A stretch of DNA of 21,406 bases from Actinomycetota bacterium (GCA_022865545.1 JALHTA010000123.1:1-21406); one strand, 5' to 3'. Positions 1 through 8,746 are shown, numbered from the stretch's first letter. Notes: generated by a model from the sequence alone, not told the origin. Made by a program: numbers and translations.

Positions 1-1
1 A

Positions 2-529
2 GAAGCGCTTGACCTTATAAAGGAAAAAGCTTCCATTTATAACAGGAGGACCAAACTTTCTGCTAATCCGGCAAAGGAACTGGCGGTCAAGATAGGGGAC
101 AGGCTGCCAATAATCTATGGGACCGAAGGGATCTATTCGGCTCTTTCATATAGATTAAAATGTGAGATAAATGAAAACGGCAAGACTCCATGCTGGTGGA
201 ATAACTTCCCGGAACTTAATCACAATGAGACTGTCGGCTGGGAGAGACTTACAGGTATTACCGGTAGTTTTGTCCTGATAGCTTTCAGGGCCCCGGATGA
301 GAACCCAAAGATAAGGACCCGTATTGATGTGACTTTGGGACAGATCAAATCAAATGTTGCGGAGATAGTTGAGATCCCGGTAGAAGGCCGCTCAAAGCTT
401 GCGAAGGCGCTTTCGGCCATGTATCTGGGTGATATTGCTTCAGTATACCTGGCACTCCTTGCAGGGGTCGACCCTACACCTGTCGTAAAGATCGAATCCC
501 TGAAAGCAGAGCTTGCAAAGCTTGATTAA
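2..529 (+). CDS. Bifunctional phosphoglucose/phosphomannose isomerase, C-terminal part
   Basis: This is the 3' end of a gene that starts before the window; 175 residues and the stop remain. The visible part matches the C-terminal half of SIS-fold bifunctional glucose-6-phosphate/mannose-6-phosphate isomerases. It has the NHNETVGWE-type segment, with the conserved His and Glu that this family uses near the sugar phosphate, and the closing SVYLALLAGVDPTPV segment typical of the subgroup. It would interconvert glucose-6-P, fructose-6-P and mannose-6-P in the cytoplasm. A GDP-mannose pyrophosphorylase-like gene lies about 2.5 kb downstream, so the locus may supply activated mannose. The N-terminal SIS half is not visible, so completeness cannot be judged. 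The 134-bp spacer that follows carries only a weak GCCC/GGGC hairpin without a T-run. Confidence 0.88.
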   Translation, partial: EALDLIKEKASIYNRRTKLSANPAKELAVKIGDRLPIIYGTEGIYSALSYRLKCEINENGKTPCWWNNFPELNHNETVGWERLTGITGSFVLIAFRAPDENPKIRTRIDVTLGQIKSNVAEIVEIPVEGRSKLAKALSAMYLGDIASVYLALLAGVDPTPVVKIESLKAELAKLD

Positions 530-663
530 AGATAGGATCATGCCCATATTTTTTGGGGCTTAAAATAATATAAACAAAAAAGGAAGGTTTGGAGTCTAAT
601 TAATTGTAAATATCACCAATTTAATATAAAAATAATAGATTTTAGTAAGGAAAGGCATAAAAA

Positions 664-1920
664 ATGGATTACGATGTAAAAGATATAGGACTTGCAAAGC
701 AAGGTAAAAATAAGATCGAGTGGGCCGAAAGGGAGATGCCCGTACTCAGAGGCATAAAGAAAGATTTCTCTGCAAACAAGCCTCTTAAAGGTGTAAATAT
801 ATGTTCATGCCTGCACGTGACATCCGAGACAGCAAATCTTATGATAACACTCAAAGAGGGTGGGGCCAATGCTGTACTATGTGCATCAAATCCTCTTTCG
901 ACCCAGGATGAGGTAGCGGCCTCACTGGTCAAGGATTTTGGTATCAGCGTATTTGCTATAAAAGGTGAGGACAATGCTACCTATTATTCACATATAGATA
1001 GTGCCTTAAAAACCAGGCCGCAGATAACAATGGATGATGGAGCTGATGTAATATCTATCATACACAGCAAGAGAAAGGACCTTATAGAAGGAGTCTATGG
1101 CGGAACAGAGGAAACAACAACGGGAGTAATAAGGCTTAAGAGCATGGAACAGAACAAAGTGCTTGAGTATCCCATAGTGGCCGTAAATGATGCAAAGACA
1201 AAACATTTCTTTGATAACCGCTATGGTACGGGTCAGAGCACAATGGACGGAATACTGCGGGCCACAAATATCCTTCTTTCCGGCAAGAGATTTGTAGTGA
1301 TAGGATATGGCTGGTGCGGAAGAGGAGTAGCCATGAGGGCAAGCGGAATGGGAGCTTCCGTAATAGTCCTTGAAGTAGATCCTTTAAAGGCAATAGAGGC
1401 AAAGCTAGACGGATTTGAAGTCATGACTAATGTCCAGGCAGCAAAAATGGGCGATATATTCCTTTCGGTAACAGGAAATAAAAATGTCATCGGGCCCGAG
1501 ATACTGGCAAACTGTAAGGATATGTCAATTGTTGCAAACTCCGGACATTTTGACGCAGAGATAGATCTTGGGTACTTAAGGGAAAACAGCAAATCCAAAA
1601 GGGAGGTAAGGCCATTTGTCGAGGAATACCTCATGAATGACGGAAGGAAGATATATGTACTTGCCGAAGGAAGGCTCGTTAACCTGGGCGCTGCAGAGGG
1701 CCATCCGGCAAGTGTAATGGATATGAGTTTTGCCAATCAGGCGCTGAGTGCAAAATATATTTATGAGAACAGCTCCAAACTGGAGAAAAAAGTATATGTG
1801 GTCCCCGAAGATATAGACAAAGAGATAGCAAGGCTTAAGCTTGAGAGTATGGGAGTTGAGATCGATAAGCTTACCCCTGAGCAGGAGCAGTACTTGAGAT
1901 CCTGGGAAATGGGAACATAA
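664..1920 (+). CDS. ahcY: S-adenosylhomocysteine (or S-inosylhomocysteine) hydrolase, short archaeal-type
   Basis: At 418 residues this is the short form of the SAH hydrolase family, without the extra insert and Lys/Tyr tail of the long form; it ends in YLRSWEMGT. Family marks are the substrate motif around residues 48-60, the STQDEVAAS segment, the NAD-binding GYGWCGRG motif near residue 215, [10 protein letters not shown], and [19 protein letters not shown]. The enzyme hydrolyses the product of SAM methylation to homocysteine and a nucleoside, using bound NAD. The substrate motif reads H51-V-T-S-E55 (HxTxE) rather than the usual HxTxQ. As I recall, HxTxE marks the methanogen S-inosylhomocysteine hydrolase, so the substrate may be the deaminated form. 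The ATG has a GGAAAGG ribosome site. mtnA follows after one base, so the two are probably co-transcribed. No SAH riboswitch was recognised upstream. Confidence 0.92.
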   Translation: MDYDVKDIGLAKQGKNKIEWAEREMPVLRGIKKDFSANKPLKGVNICSCLHVTSETANLMITLKEGGANAVLCASNPLSTQDEVAASLVKDFGISVFAIKGEDNATYYSHIDSALKTRPQITMDDGADVISIIHSKRKDLIEGVYGGTEETTTGVIRLKSMEQNKVLEYPIVAVNDAKTKHFFDNRYGTGQSTMDGILRATNILLSGKRFVVIGYGWCGRGVAMRASGMGASVIVLEVDPLKAIEAKLDGFEVMTNVQAAKMGDIFLSVTGNKNVIGPEILANCKDMSIVANSGHFDAEIDLGYLRENSKSKREVRPFVEEYLMNDGRKIYVLAEGRLVNLGAAEGHPASVMDMSFANQALSAKYIYENSSKLEKKVYVVPEDIDKEIARLKLESMGVEIDKLTPEQEQYLRSWEMGT

Positions 1921-1921
1921 T

Positions 1922-3010
1922 ATGGAAGTTAGGGACCTGAGCAAATACTCTGGTGACTCAAAGGTCTGTACTATGTTATGGGAAAGACCTGTTTTGAAAC
2001 TTATAGACCAGAGAAAGCTGCCGTTTGAAGAAGTATACTTTGAATGTAAAAGTGTCGAAGATATCGGAGAAGCCATCGTAGAAATGGTTGTCAGAGGTGC
2101 TCCTGCAATAGGAGTAACCGCCGCTTATGGTATAGCTATTGCTGCACTCAGCTTTGATGGAAGCCAGAATGGTGCATTCATAGAGCATTTATATAAAAGT
2201 ATCGACTACCTTTCAAAGACAAGACCAACAGCCGTAAATCTTTTCTGGGCGCTTGACAGGATGAAGAAACTGATAAGCGGGACGGGCGGACTTGATACCC
2301 ATGCGGTCACAGAAAGAATAGTGAAGGAAGCAGAGAAGATAGAGGATGATGACCTTAAGATAAATTATATGCTTGGAGGTAATGGGCTGAAAGTCTTTGA
2401 AGGGGCAGGACCAAGACTTAAGATACTTACCCACTGTAATGCAGGTGCCCTTGCAACTTCGGGCTACGGGACGGCACTTGCTGTAATAAGGAGCCTGCAT
2501 AAAGGCGGGAGGATCGAAAATGTGATCGTGGACGAGACAAGACCTTTCCTGCAGGGTGCAAGACTTACGGCATGGGAGCTTCACCAGGAGAAAATACCTT
2601 TCTTTATAATCTCGGACAATATGGCAGGATATTTCATGTCGAAAGGGGAAGTAGACGCAGTGGTCGTCGGAGCAGATAGAATCGCCGCAAATGGCGATAG
2701 TGCCAATAAGATAGGGACCCTTTCCCTCTCAGTACTTGCTAAAAATTATGGAATACCTTTCTATATTGTGGCTCCTCTGTCGACTATTGATATAAATACG
2801 GCAGATGGAAGCCTGATACCTATAGAAGAACGGAACGAAAAGGAAGTAAGGGAAGTACTTGGAAAAGTAATAATACCTGAATATATGCAGGTCAGGAACC
2901 CGGCTTTTGATGTGGCTCCTGCAGACAATATTACAGGAATAATAACGGAAGCTGAAGTAATATATCCACCATTTGACAAAAACATTAAAAAGATATTTGA
3001 TAGTATGTAG
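1922..3010 (+). CDS. mtnA: S-methyl-5-thioribose-1-phosphate isomerase
   Basis: The 362-residue product matches the MtnA branch of the eIF2B-like isomerases, which convert 5-methylthioribose-1-phosphate to 5-methylthioribulose-1-phosphate in methionine salvage. Visible motifs are VVRGAPAIG near residue 60, the catalytic-cysteine segment LTHCNAGALATSGYGTA, DETRPFLQGARLTAWEL, and the Asp-bearing VVGADRIAANGDSANKIGT. The C-terminal NPAFDVAP motif is also present. It begins one base after the upstream SAH hydrolase-like gene, giving a SAM by-product recycling pair. No MTA nucleosidase, phosphorylase or later salvage genes are in the window. Some relatives act on ribose-1,5-bisphosphate, but full length and the pairing with ahcY favour MtnA. 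Confidence 0.92.
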   Translation: MEVRDLSKYSGDSKVCTMLWERPVLKLIDQRKLPFEEVYFECKSVEDIGEAIVEMVVRGAPAIGVTAAYGIAIAALSFDGSQNGAFIEHLYKSIDYLSKTRPTAVNLFWALDRMKKLISGTGGLDTHAVTERIVKEAEKIEDDDLKINYMLGGNGLKVFEGAGPRLKILTHCNAGALATSGYGTALAVIRSLHKGGRIENVIVDETRPFLQGARLTAWELHQEKIPFFIISDNMAGYFMSKGEVDAVVVGADRIAANGDSANKIGTLSLSVLAKNYGIPFYIVAPLSTIDINTADGSLIPIEERNEKEVREVLGKVIIPEYMQVRNPAFDVAPADNITGIITEAEVIYPPFDKNIKKIFDSM

Positions 3011-3031
3011 GCAGCTTAAGGAGGAATATCT

Positions 3032-4168
3032 ATGAGCAGTAAAAAAGCAATGGTACTGGCGGCAGGATTGGGTACCAGATTGAGGCCGCTTACCGATCTT
3101 ATATCCAAACCCATGGCACCAATAGTCAATAGACCGGTTATGGAGCATATAATAAAGCTCCTGGCACGACATGGTTTTAAGGACATTGTCTGCAATCTCC
3201 ATTATTTTCCTGATGAGATAAAAAACCATTTTGGTGATGGCTCAAAATGGGGAGTAAATATAGTCTATTCTTTTGAAGAAGAGCTCCTGGGCACAGCTGG
3301 CGGAGTCAAGAAAGTAGAAGATTTTTTCGAGGGACAGACTTTCCTTGTGATCTCGGGAGATGCACTTACAGATATAGACCTGTCAAGGGCCTATGATTTC
3401 CATAAAGAAAAGAAAGGTGTGGCGACCCTGGTGCTTGCCAAGGTCGAGGATGCATCACAGTTCGGAGTTGTCATCCTTGATGATGAAAAAAGGATCAAGG
3501 GGTTCCAGGAAAAACCTCTAAGCGGTGAGGCAAAGTCAAATCTTGCAAATTGCGGTATCTATTTCTTCGAGTCAAGTATTTTTAAGTATATGCCCCCGAA
3601 GGGCCAGTTCTATGATTTTGGAAAAAACCTTTTCCCGGACCTGCTTAAAAGAGATATTGCCTATTATGGCTACCAGCACAGTAGATACTGGAATGATGTA
3701 GGCAGCCTGGATGAATATCAGATGGGCAATTTCGATGCGCTGGAAGGCAAGGTAAAGGTAGATATACCCGGCAAGATGATAAAAGAAGGCGTCTGGATAG
3801 GCAGGAACTGCAAGATACAGGAAGATGTGATCATAATACCGCCTGTGTGTATCGGCGATGACTGTACCATAAAAAGTGGAGCCAAACTTTATGGCCCGAT
3901 AATCCTTGGAGACAATACTACTGTTGATGAACGCGCCATTCTTTACCGCGGGATAAAGTGGGGTAGCGGATATGTGGGAAAAGATGCATCGCTTATCGGT
4001 GCGATCATAGGATATGCTGCAGAGATAAGGGATAAGGCTTCGGTCCTTGAAAAGGCAGTAATAGGCTCAAGAAGTGTTATCAAGGACGGGATCAAGATCC
4101 ATCCTTCAGTTAAAATAATGACAGATGAAATAATAGATATTGACAGAAAAAACACAGAGGAAGAATAG
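3032..4168 (+). CDS. Mannose-1-phosphate guanylyltransferase-like nucleotidyltransferase
   Basis: The 378-residue protein has an N-terminal nucleotidyltransferase domain with the signature AAGLGTRLRPLT at residues 10-21, followed by KPMAPIVNRPVMEH and the metal/nucleotide segment VISGDALTDID near residue 110. From about residue 250 there is a left-handed beta-helix of hexapeptide repeats (VWIGRNCKIQEDVIIIPPV and on). This layout fits GDP-mannose pyrophosphorylase and related NDP-sugar enzymes, which join a sugar-1-phosphate to an NTP and release pyrophosphate. Some relatives carry a phosphomannomutase domain after the helix; it is absent here. An AAGGAGG ribosome site precedes the ATG. With the PGI/PMI upstream, mannose activation is the likeliest role, but the sugar and base cannot be fixed from motifs. 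Confidence 0.82.
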   Translation: MSSKKAMVLAAGLGTRLRPLTDLISKPMAPIVNRPVMEHIIKLLARHGFKDIVCNLHYFPDEIKNHFGDGSKWGVNIVYSFEEELLGTAGGVKKVEDFFEGQTFLVISGDALTDIDLSRAYDFHKEKKGVATLVLAKVEDASQFGVVILDDEKRIKGFQEKPLSGEAKSNLANCGIYFFESSIFKYMPPKGQFYDFGKNLFPDLLKRDIAYYGYQHSRYWNDVGSLDEYQMGNFDALEGKVKVDIPGKMIKEGVWIGRNCKIQEDVIIIPPVCIGDDCTIKSGAKLYGPIILGDNTTVDERAILYRGIKWGSGYVGKDASLIGAIIGYAAEIRDKASVLEKAVIGSRSVIKDGIKIHPSVKIMTDEIIDIDRKNTEEE

Positions 4169-4178
4169 TAGTATAAAT

Positions 4179-4865
4179 ATGCCGGAACAAGGCATAATTG
4201 ATTTTTTTAAAAATATGGTCCACCCGGCCATGTGCGCAGCATGTGGAAAGGATTACCCTGAATTTCTTTGTCCAGATTGCTCAAGCGAGATACTTCCAAT
4301 AGACTTAAATAAATGTTGCCGGTATTGCGGAATACCACTCCTTTCATCAGGTACCCGGGAAGGTATATGCAGTTCATGTAAGGAATCTGGTCTTAATTTT
4401 ACCCGCCACCTGTCATATACCATTTATTCTGGAAATATGAAAAGGATAATAAAGAAATTCAAATATAGTAAGATCTATGGACTTGATAATGTGCTGGCAG
4501 GATTTCTGCATAAGACTTACAGGAGATATTTTGCCAGCAAGTCCATAGACTATATAGAAACGATACCCGGGGAGCATACAAAAAAACTTGCAAAAAGATT
4601 TTCAAAAATAGTTAAAATTCCATTCAAAGGTAATATAATAAAGATAAGGGATACCCGCAGGCAGAGCGGACTTGATCTGGGTGCCAGAAAGATCAATATA
4701 CTGGATGCCTTCAAGCTTAGAAACTGCCTGGAATACAAGGATAAGAATATCCTAATACTAGATGATGTCTGGACAACAGGCAGTACGCTTAAAGAGATAT
4801 GCAGAATAGTTCGCCAGGGTGGAGCAAGAAAAGTGTTTTTATTGACTTTAGCAAGGGGAGCATAG
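4179..4865 (+). CDS. comF: ComF family phosphoribosyltransferase-like protein
   Basis: The product (228 residues from this ATG) has an N-terminal zinc-ribbon-like region with paired cysteines (CAAC, CPDC, CRYC and CSSC, within about residues 20-70). It ends in a type I phosphoribosyltransferase fold with the PRPP loop ILILDDVWTTGSTL near residue 190. ComF proteins are needed for DNA uptake in competent bacteria, but the gene is widespread and its biochemical role is not settled. A longer reading from TTG at 4140 overlaps the upstream gene and has no ribosome site; the ATG at 4179 has GAGGAAGA upstream, though rather distant. The order comF, csp, hpf, secA resembles the actinobacterial comF-hpf-secA block. 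Confidence 0.85.
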   Translation: MPEQGIIDFFKNMVHPAMCAACGKDYPEFLCPDCSSEILPIDLNKCCRYCGIPLLSSGTREGICSSCKESGLNFTRHLSYTIYSGNMKRIIKKFKYSKIYGLDNVLAGFLHKTYRRYFASKSIDYIETIPGEHTKKLAKRFSKIVKIPFKGNIIKIRDTRRQSGLDLGARKINILDAFKLRNCLEYKDKNILILDDVWTTGSTLKEICRIVRQGGARKVFLLTLARGA

Positions 4866-4866
4866 A

Positions 4867-5085
4867 GTGGACAGATCAGATGGAATAGTAAAATGGTTTA
4901 GCGCGGAGAAGGGATTTGGATTCATAGTATGTACCGGGACACCCCATGGAGAAGCAGAGATCTTTGTTAACTATTCATCAATTCAATCAGAAGGTTTTAA
5001 AATGCTTGCCAGGGGACAAAAAGTGGAATTTGATCTTGCTACTGATGAACGGGGATATTTTGCAAAAAATGTAAAAGTAGTGTAG
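4867..5085 (+). CDS. Cold-shock domain protein
   Basis: This 72-residue protein is a single cold-shock domain of normal length. It has the N-terminal GIVKWFSAEKGFGFI RNP1 segment and an RNP2-like IFVNYSSI segment (VFVHFS in most relatives), and ends in the usual KNVKVV strand. Such proteins bind single-stranded RNA or DNA and act as RNA chaperones. It starts with GTG one base after the comF stop, with AAGGGGA at the end of comF as ribosome site, so it is translationally linked to comF. Asn replaces the usual His in RNP2, and a CTGTPHGEAE loop lies between the RNP motifs. Confidence 0.9.
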   Translation: MDRSDGIVKWFSAEKGFGFIVCTGTPHGEAEIFVNYSSIQSEGFKMLARGQKVEFDLATDERGYFAKNVKVV

Positions 5086-5178
5086 ATTGCTTACCATTTA
5101 TTGAATGTTAAAGACTTTATTTATAAATATCAGGGAGACCTGTAAAATATTATTAAATAAAAAACAAGGAGGTTGTCC

Positions 5179-5757
5179 ATGGAGTACATCGTAAAAGCAA
5201 GGAACTTTGAACTCAATGAGAAGATCAAGGACTATTCAGAAAAAAAGATCAAAAGTAAGATCGAAAAACTGCTTGAGAGGACGACCAAGACTGAGGTCAA
5301 GTTTGTGATGGAGAAGAATCCGAGGATCACTGAAAATAATAGGGTAGAAGTCACCGCATTTGCATCCGGAGCTGTCATCAGGGTGACCGATACCGGTACG
5401 GATGTCTTTGCGGCAATTGACAAAGTCAGTAGCAAGCTGGAAAGACAGATAAAGAAATACAGGGAAAAAATGAGCAGAAAAGGTAGGAAGAACCATGATA
5501 ATGCTCCGGGTATAGGTACTTCAGATATCGGGAAGATCGGTTCAGCAGATTCTGGAAATATAGAAGAAAAAATAAGGAATTCAATAGTAAAGACTAAGAC
5601 TTTCATGCTAAAGCCTATTTCTCCGGAGGAAGCAGTCATACAGATGGAACTGCTCGGTCATGATTTCTTTGTTTTTATAAATTCAGAGACCGAAAGGACA
5701 GCAGTAGTTTACAAGCGAAAAGATCTAAACTATGGTCTTATTGAGCCTACAATATAA
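5179..5757 (+). CDS. hpf: Ribosome hibernation promoting factor, long form
   Basis: The 192-residue product has two parts. An N-terminal sigma-54 modulation/HPF domain of about 100 residues begins EYIVKARNFELNEKIKDY. A C-terminal domain contains KTKTFMLKPISPEEAVIQME and FFVFINSETERTAVVYKRKD, the dimerising tail of long-form HPF. Long HPF pairs 70S ribosomes into inactive 100S dimers in stationary phase. The ATG at 5179 is chosen because AAGGAGGT ends five bases upstream; the in-frame TTG at 5173 overlaps that site. The linker around residues 98-130 is low-complexity, as in the family. hpf directly upstream of secA is a widely conserved order. Confidence 0.93.
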   Translation: MEYIVKARNFELNEKIKDYSEKKIKSKIEKLLERTTKTEVKFVMEKNPRITENNRVEVTAFASGAVIRVTDTGTDVFAAIDKVSSKLERQIKKYREKMSRKGRKNHDNAPGIGTSDIGKIGSADSGNIEEKIRNSIVKTKTFMLKPISPEEAVIQMELLGHDFFVFINSETERTAVVYKRKDLNYGLIEPTI

Positions 5758-5788
5758 TAAATATTATAAAGTTTGGAGTTTTAGATAA

Positions 5789-8329
5789 ATGTTTTCAAAA
5801 TTAGCAAAGATATTAAAAGCCGGCGAGGGTAGAAACCTAAAGAAATATGATTCCCTTATAACTGCTGTAAACAATCTTGAACAAGAGATCAGTAAACTCC
5901 CCGATGACAGCCTTGCGGCGAAAACGGCTGCACTTAAGCAAAGATATGATAATGGCCAGGAACTTACTTCACTTATGCCTGAGGCATTTGCGGTAGTGAG
6001 GGAGACGGCAAAAAGAGTTATCGGGATGAGGCATTTTGATATCCAGATAATGGGTGGCGCAGTTCTTTTTGAGGGTAAGATCGCAGAGATGAAGACAGGT
6101 GAGGGAAAGACACTTGTGGCCACGCTGCCGGTATATCTGAATTCCTTTACAGGAAAGAGTACCCATCTCGTTACTGTAAATGACTATCTTGCCAAAAGGG
6201 ACAGTGAATGGATGGGACCGGTATATAATTTTCTGGGACTAAAAGTCGGGCTCCTTCAGCATGATATGCCGAAATCTGATAAAAAAGAGCAGTATTTGTG
6301 CGATGTGATCCACGGTACCAATAATGAATTCGGCTTTGATTATTTGAGGGACAATATGGTCCTAAGTAGTGAAGATATGGTCCAGAACGGACACTCCTAT
6401 GCAATAATAGATGAGGTGGACAGCATACTCATAGATGAGGCAAGAACTCCCCTCATCATATCAGGAGTGGCCCAGGGAACAACTGATATGTATCAGAAAT
6501 TTGCCCGGATAATCCCCAGGCTCTCAAAGGAAGAAGACTATGAGATAGATGAGAAGGCAAGAACCGTGGCCATAACTGAAACAGGTGTTGAAAAAGTCGA
6601 ACAGATTACCGGCCTCGATAATCTTTACGATCCCCAGAATTTCCGATATATCCATGCGCTCAATCAGTCGCTTAAGGCTCAGAGCCTCTTTAAGCGGGAT
6701 GTGGACTATATGTTAAAGGACGGCGAGATACTAATAGTCGATGAATTCACAGGAAGGCTCATGCCGGGCAGAAGGTATAGCGAGGGCCTGCATCAGGCCA
6801 TAGAGGCCAAAGAGAGTGTAAAAATAAGGGACGAGAATCAGACACTTGCCACGATAACCATACAGAATTACTTCAGGATGTATGAGAAACTTGCAGGCAT
6901 GACAGGTACCGCCATTACAGAGGCGGGTGAATTCAGGCATATATATGATCTGGAGACTGTAGTGATCCCCACTAATATGCCCATGGTAAGAAATGATATG
7001 CCGGATCTTATTTATAAAAATGAGAATATAAAATATGAAAGGGTAGTCGAGGATATAATAGAAAGGCACGGGAAGGGACAGCCGCTCCTCGTAGGTACAA
7101 TATCGATCGAGAGATCAGAGAGACTTTCCGGAATGCTTAAGAGGAGGGGAATACCCCATCAGGTCCTTAATGCAAAATACCATGAAAGGGAAGCTGAAAT
7201 AATAGCTGAAGCGGGCCAAAAGGCGACTGTCACTATCGCTACAAATATGGCAGGCAGGGGCACCGATATAGTACTGGGAGAAGGAGTCGTCGGGCTCGGG
7301 GGACTTCATGTCCTGGGTACCGAGAGGCATGAGTCCAGGAGGATAGACAATCAACTTAGGGGCAGGAGCGGGAGACAGGGCGATGCAGGCTCCAGCCAGT
7401 TCTATCTCAGCACAGAGGATGAACTGCTAAGGCTATTTGGATCCGACAGGATATATTCAGTTATGGATACCTTTAAATTTCCCGAGGATATGCCAATCCA
7501 GCACCCGCTCATAAACAGGTCAATAGAGAATGCCCAGCGGCAGGTAGAGGGAAGGAACTTCGAAGTAAGAAAGCATGTGCTTGAATATGATGATGTGATG
7601 AACAAGCAGAGGGAAGTGATCTATGCCCGCAGGAAGAATATCCTTAAACAGGAAGACCTTAAGGAAATTGCACTTAAGATGCTTGAAGATGTGATGGGTG
7701 CCAGCGTTAATTTTCATATAAATGACAGGGAATATCCGGAGAGATGGGATCTTGAAGGACTTGAAAGTTTCCTTGGAGCGATATTCAAAAAGGATAGTAT
7801 TTCAGACATCCTTGACAGGGACAGGATAATAGAAGAAAAATGGGATACAAAAAAACTTAAGTCAGAGCTGATCTCCAGGGGGGTACAGTTGTACGGTTAC
7901 AGGGAAGAAGAGTATTCACCTGAGGCCATCAGAAAACTTGAAAAGATCGTCATGTTAAATGTGATCGATAATATGTGGAGAGGACACCTGCTTGAGATGG
8001 ACTATTTGAAAGAAGGCATAGGACTCAGGGCGATCGCGCAGAAGGATCCGCTTGTAGAGTATAAACACGAGGCTTTCAGTCTTTTTAAGCAGCTTATTGA
8101 TGAAATAAAATTTGATACTGTAAAACTTTTATTCAATGCCCGTATTATTACTGCCGGGGAACAGGATTCCCGGAAGAGCCAGGAGCTTTCAAATATTAAG
8201 GCGAGTGGTCCTTCTGAACCTGCACCCGAGGGGAGACAGCCGGCACAGGCAGAATCTTCTAAAGTGGGAAGAAATGAGCCATGCCCATGCGGTAGTGGGA
8301 AGAAATATAAAAAATGCTGCGGAAAGTAG
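5789..8329 (+). CDS. secA: Preprotein translocase ATPase SecA
   Basis: The 846-residue protein is a complete SecA, the cytoplasmic motor that drives secretory proteins through SecYEG. Visible parts are the Walker A motif MKTGEGKT near residue 103, the Walker B region DEVDSILIDEARTPLIISG near residue 208, GMTGTA, MAGRGTDIVLG, and QLRGRSGRQGD with the arginine fingers. Near the C terminus a low-complexity Pro/Gln linker is followed by the zinc-binding SEC-C motif NEPCPCGSGKKYKKCCGK, which contacts SecB or ribosomes in other species. GGAG ten bases upstream serves as ribosome site. secA is normally followed by prfB in this type of gene order; here a toxin-antitoxin island separates them. Confidence 0.97.
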   Translation: MFSKLAKILKAGEGRNLKKYDSLITAVNNLEQEISKLPDDSLAAKTAALKQRYDNGQELTSLMPEAFAVVRETAKRVIGMRHFDIQIMGGAVLFEGKIAEMKTGEGKTLVATLPVYLNSFTGKSTHLVTVNDYLAKRDSEWMGPVYNFLGLKVGLLQHDMPKSDKKEQYLCDVIHGTNNEFGFDYLRDNMVLSSEDMVQNGHSYAIIDEVDSILIDEARTPLIISGVAQGTTDMYQKFARIIPRLSKEEDYEIDEKARTVAITETGVEKVEQITGLDNLYDPQNFRYIHALNQSLKAQSLFKRDVDYMLKDGEILIVDEFTGRLMPGRRYSEGLHQAIEAKESVKIRDENQTLATITIQNYFRMYEKLAGMTGTAITEAGEFRHIYDLETVVIPTNMPMVRNDMPDLIYKNENIKYERVVEDIIERHGKGQPLLVGTISIERSERLSGMLKRRGIPHQVLNAKYHEREAEIIAEAGQKATVTIATNMAGRGTDIVLGEGVVGLGGLHVLGTERHESRRIDNQLRGRSGRQGDAGSSQFYLSTEDELLRLFGSDRIYSVMDTFKFPEDMPIQHPLINRSIENAQRQVEGRNFEVRKHVLEYDDVMNKQREVIYARRKNILKQEDLKEIALKMLEDVMGASVNFHINDREYPERWDLEGLESFLGAIFKKDSISDILDRDRIIEEKWDTKKLKSELISRGVQLYGYREEEYSPEAIRKLEKIVMLNVIDNMWRGHLLEMDYLKEGIGLRAIAQKDPLVEYKHEAFSLFKQLIDEIKFDTVKLLFNARIITAGEQDSRKSQELSNIKASGPSEPAPEGRQPAQAESSKVGRNEPCPCGSGKKYKKCCGK

Positions 8330-8403
8330 ATTCTGGGCTGGATCAAAATACCTGGGTGTTAACCTGAAATCGGCATAATCCTATTATAATAACATTATAG
8401 AGA

Positions 8404-8556
8404 TTATTTATATGAACTCTGCCGGTGCTGTATCACATATATTTTAATTAATTCTTCACTATTCTGATACTGGTAGATTATACGGTATGGCCAGGATCTC
8501 AGAGATCTGAATTTATTTAAGGGTCCCTTTAATTTTTTACCAGATAATTGATAGTT
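8404..8556 (-). pseudogene. RelE/ParE-type toxin, C-terminal remnant
   Basis: Read on the minus strand, this gives 50 codons before a TAA at 8404-8406. They include GKKLKGPLNKFRSLRSWPYR, then RIIYQYQ, and the ending VIQHRQSSYK. This is the typical C-terminal half of RelE/ParE mRNA interferase or gyrase toxins (K-L-KGPL..FRSLR...YRIIY then a closing I.HR strand). The frame is closed upstream by an in-frame TAG at 8557-8559. The DNA beyond gives no continuous N-terminal half in that frame, so the gene is truncated or frameshifted. No partner antitoxin was recognised. It lies back to back with the intact hipBA operon. Confidence 0.7.
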
Positions 8557-8678
8557 CTAAACTGTGTTATTGCAGACCTGAAAGAGGGGTGGTCAAAGAA
8601 AAATGTCAAAAAAAGAGTTGCCATGCATAGCTGAATGATATATCATACATAAAGTCACAATATTATGGATTATGAATG

Positions 8679-8706
8679 AAAATACATACAGTACTTATTG
8701 TATTTT
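8679..8706. promoter_or_regulatory. Probable HipB operator (28-bp interrupted palindrome)
   Basis: Outer arms AAAATACA (8679-8686) and TGTATTTT (8699-8706) are perfect 8-bp inverted repeats. A second palindrome, AGTACT (8690-8695), shares exactly the same centre. The right arm overlaps the -35 hexamer of the hipBA promoter, so a dimer of the HTH protein bound here would block transcription. Autorepression by HipB, alone or with HipA, is the known regulation of such operons; assigning this site to it is inference. Confidence 0.6.
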
Positions 8707-8725
8707 AGTTTATTTCTAATATAAT
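8698..8725 (+). promoter_or_regulatory. hipBA promoter
   Basis: A -35 TTGTAT (8698-8703) and a perfect -10 TATAAT (8720-8725) are separated by 16 bases. The expected start is near 8732, giving a leader of about 15 bases that includes AAAAAGGAGG (8731-8740) before the hipB ATG. It overlaps the palindrome at 8679-8706. Confidence 0.65.
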
Positions 8726-8746
8726 AGAATAAAAAGGAGGTCTTTT

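Larger units (their letters stand above)
8330..8746. other. Intergenic stretch with toxin remnant and hipBA control region
   Basis: These 417 bases hold no intact gene. They contain the minus-strand RelE/ParE remnant, a 12-bp perfect palindrome at 8635-8646 (ATGATATATCAT), the 28-bp operator-like palindrome at 8679-8706 and the hipBA promoter. No intrinsic terminator for secA was found. The stretch is clearly more AT-rich than secA, consistent with acquired DNA. Confidence 0.7.

Noticed and set aside
530..663. SAH riboswitch or terminator upstream of ahcY
   Set aside because: Only a four-base GCCC/GGGC hairpin with Ts in the loop is seen; no riboswitch core or T-run was recognised.
8136..8378. 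80-residue plus-strand open frame overlapping the secA 3' end
   Set aside because: It is out of frame inside secA with no ribosome site or family resemblance; a shadow frame.
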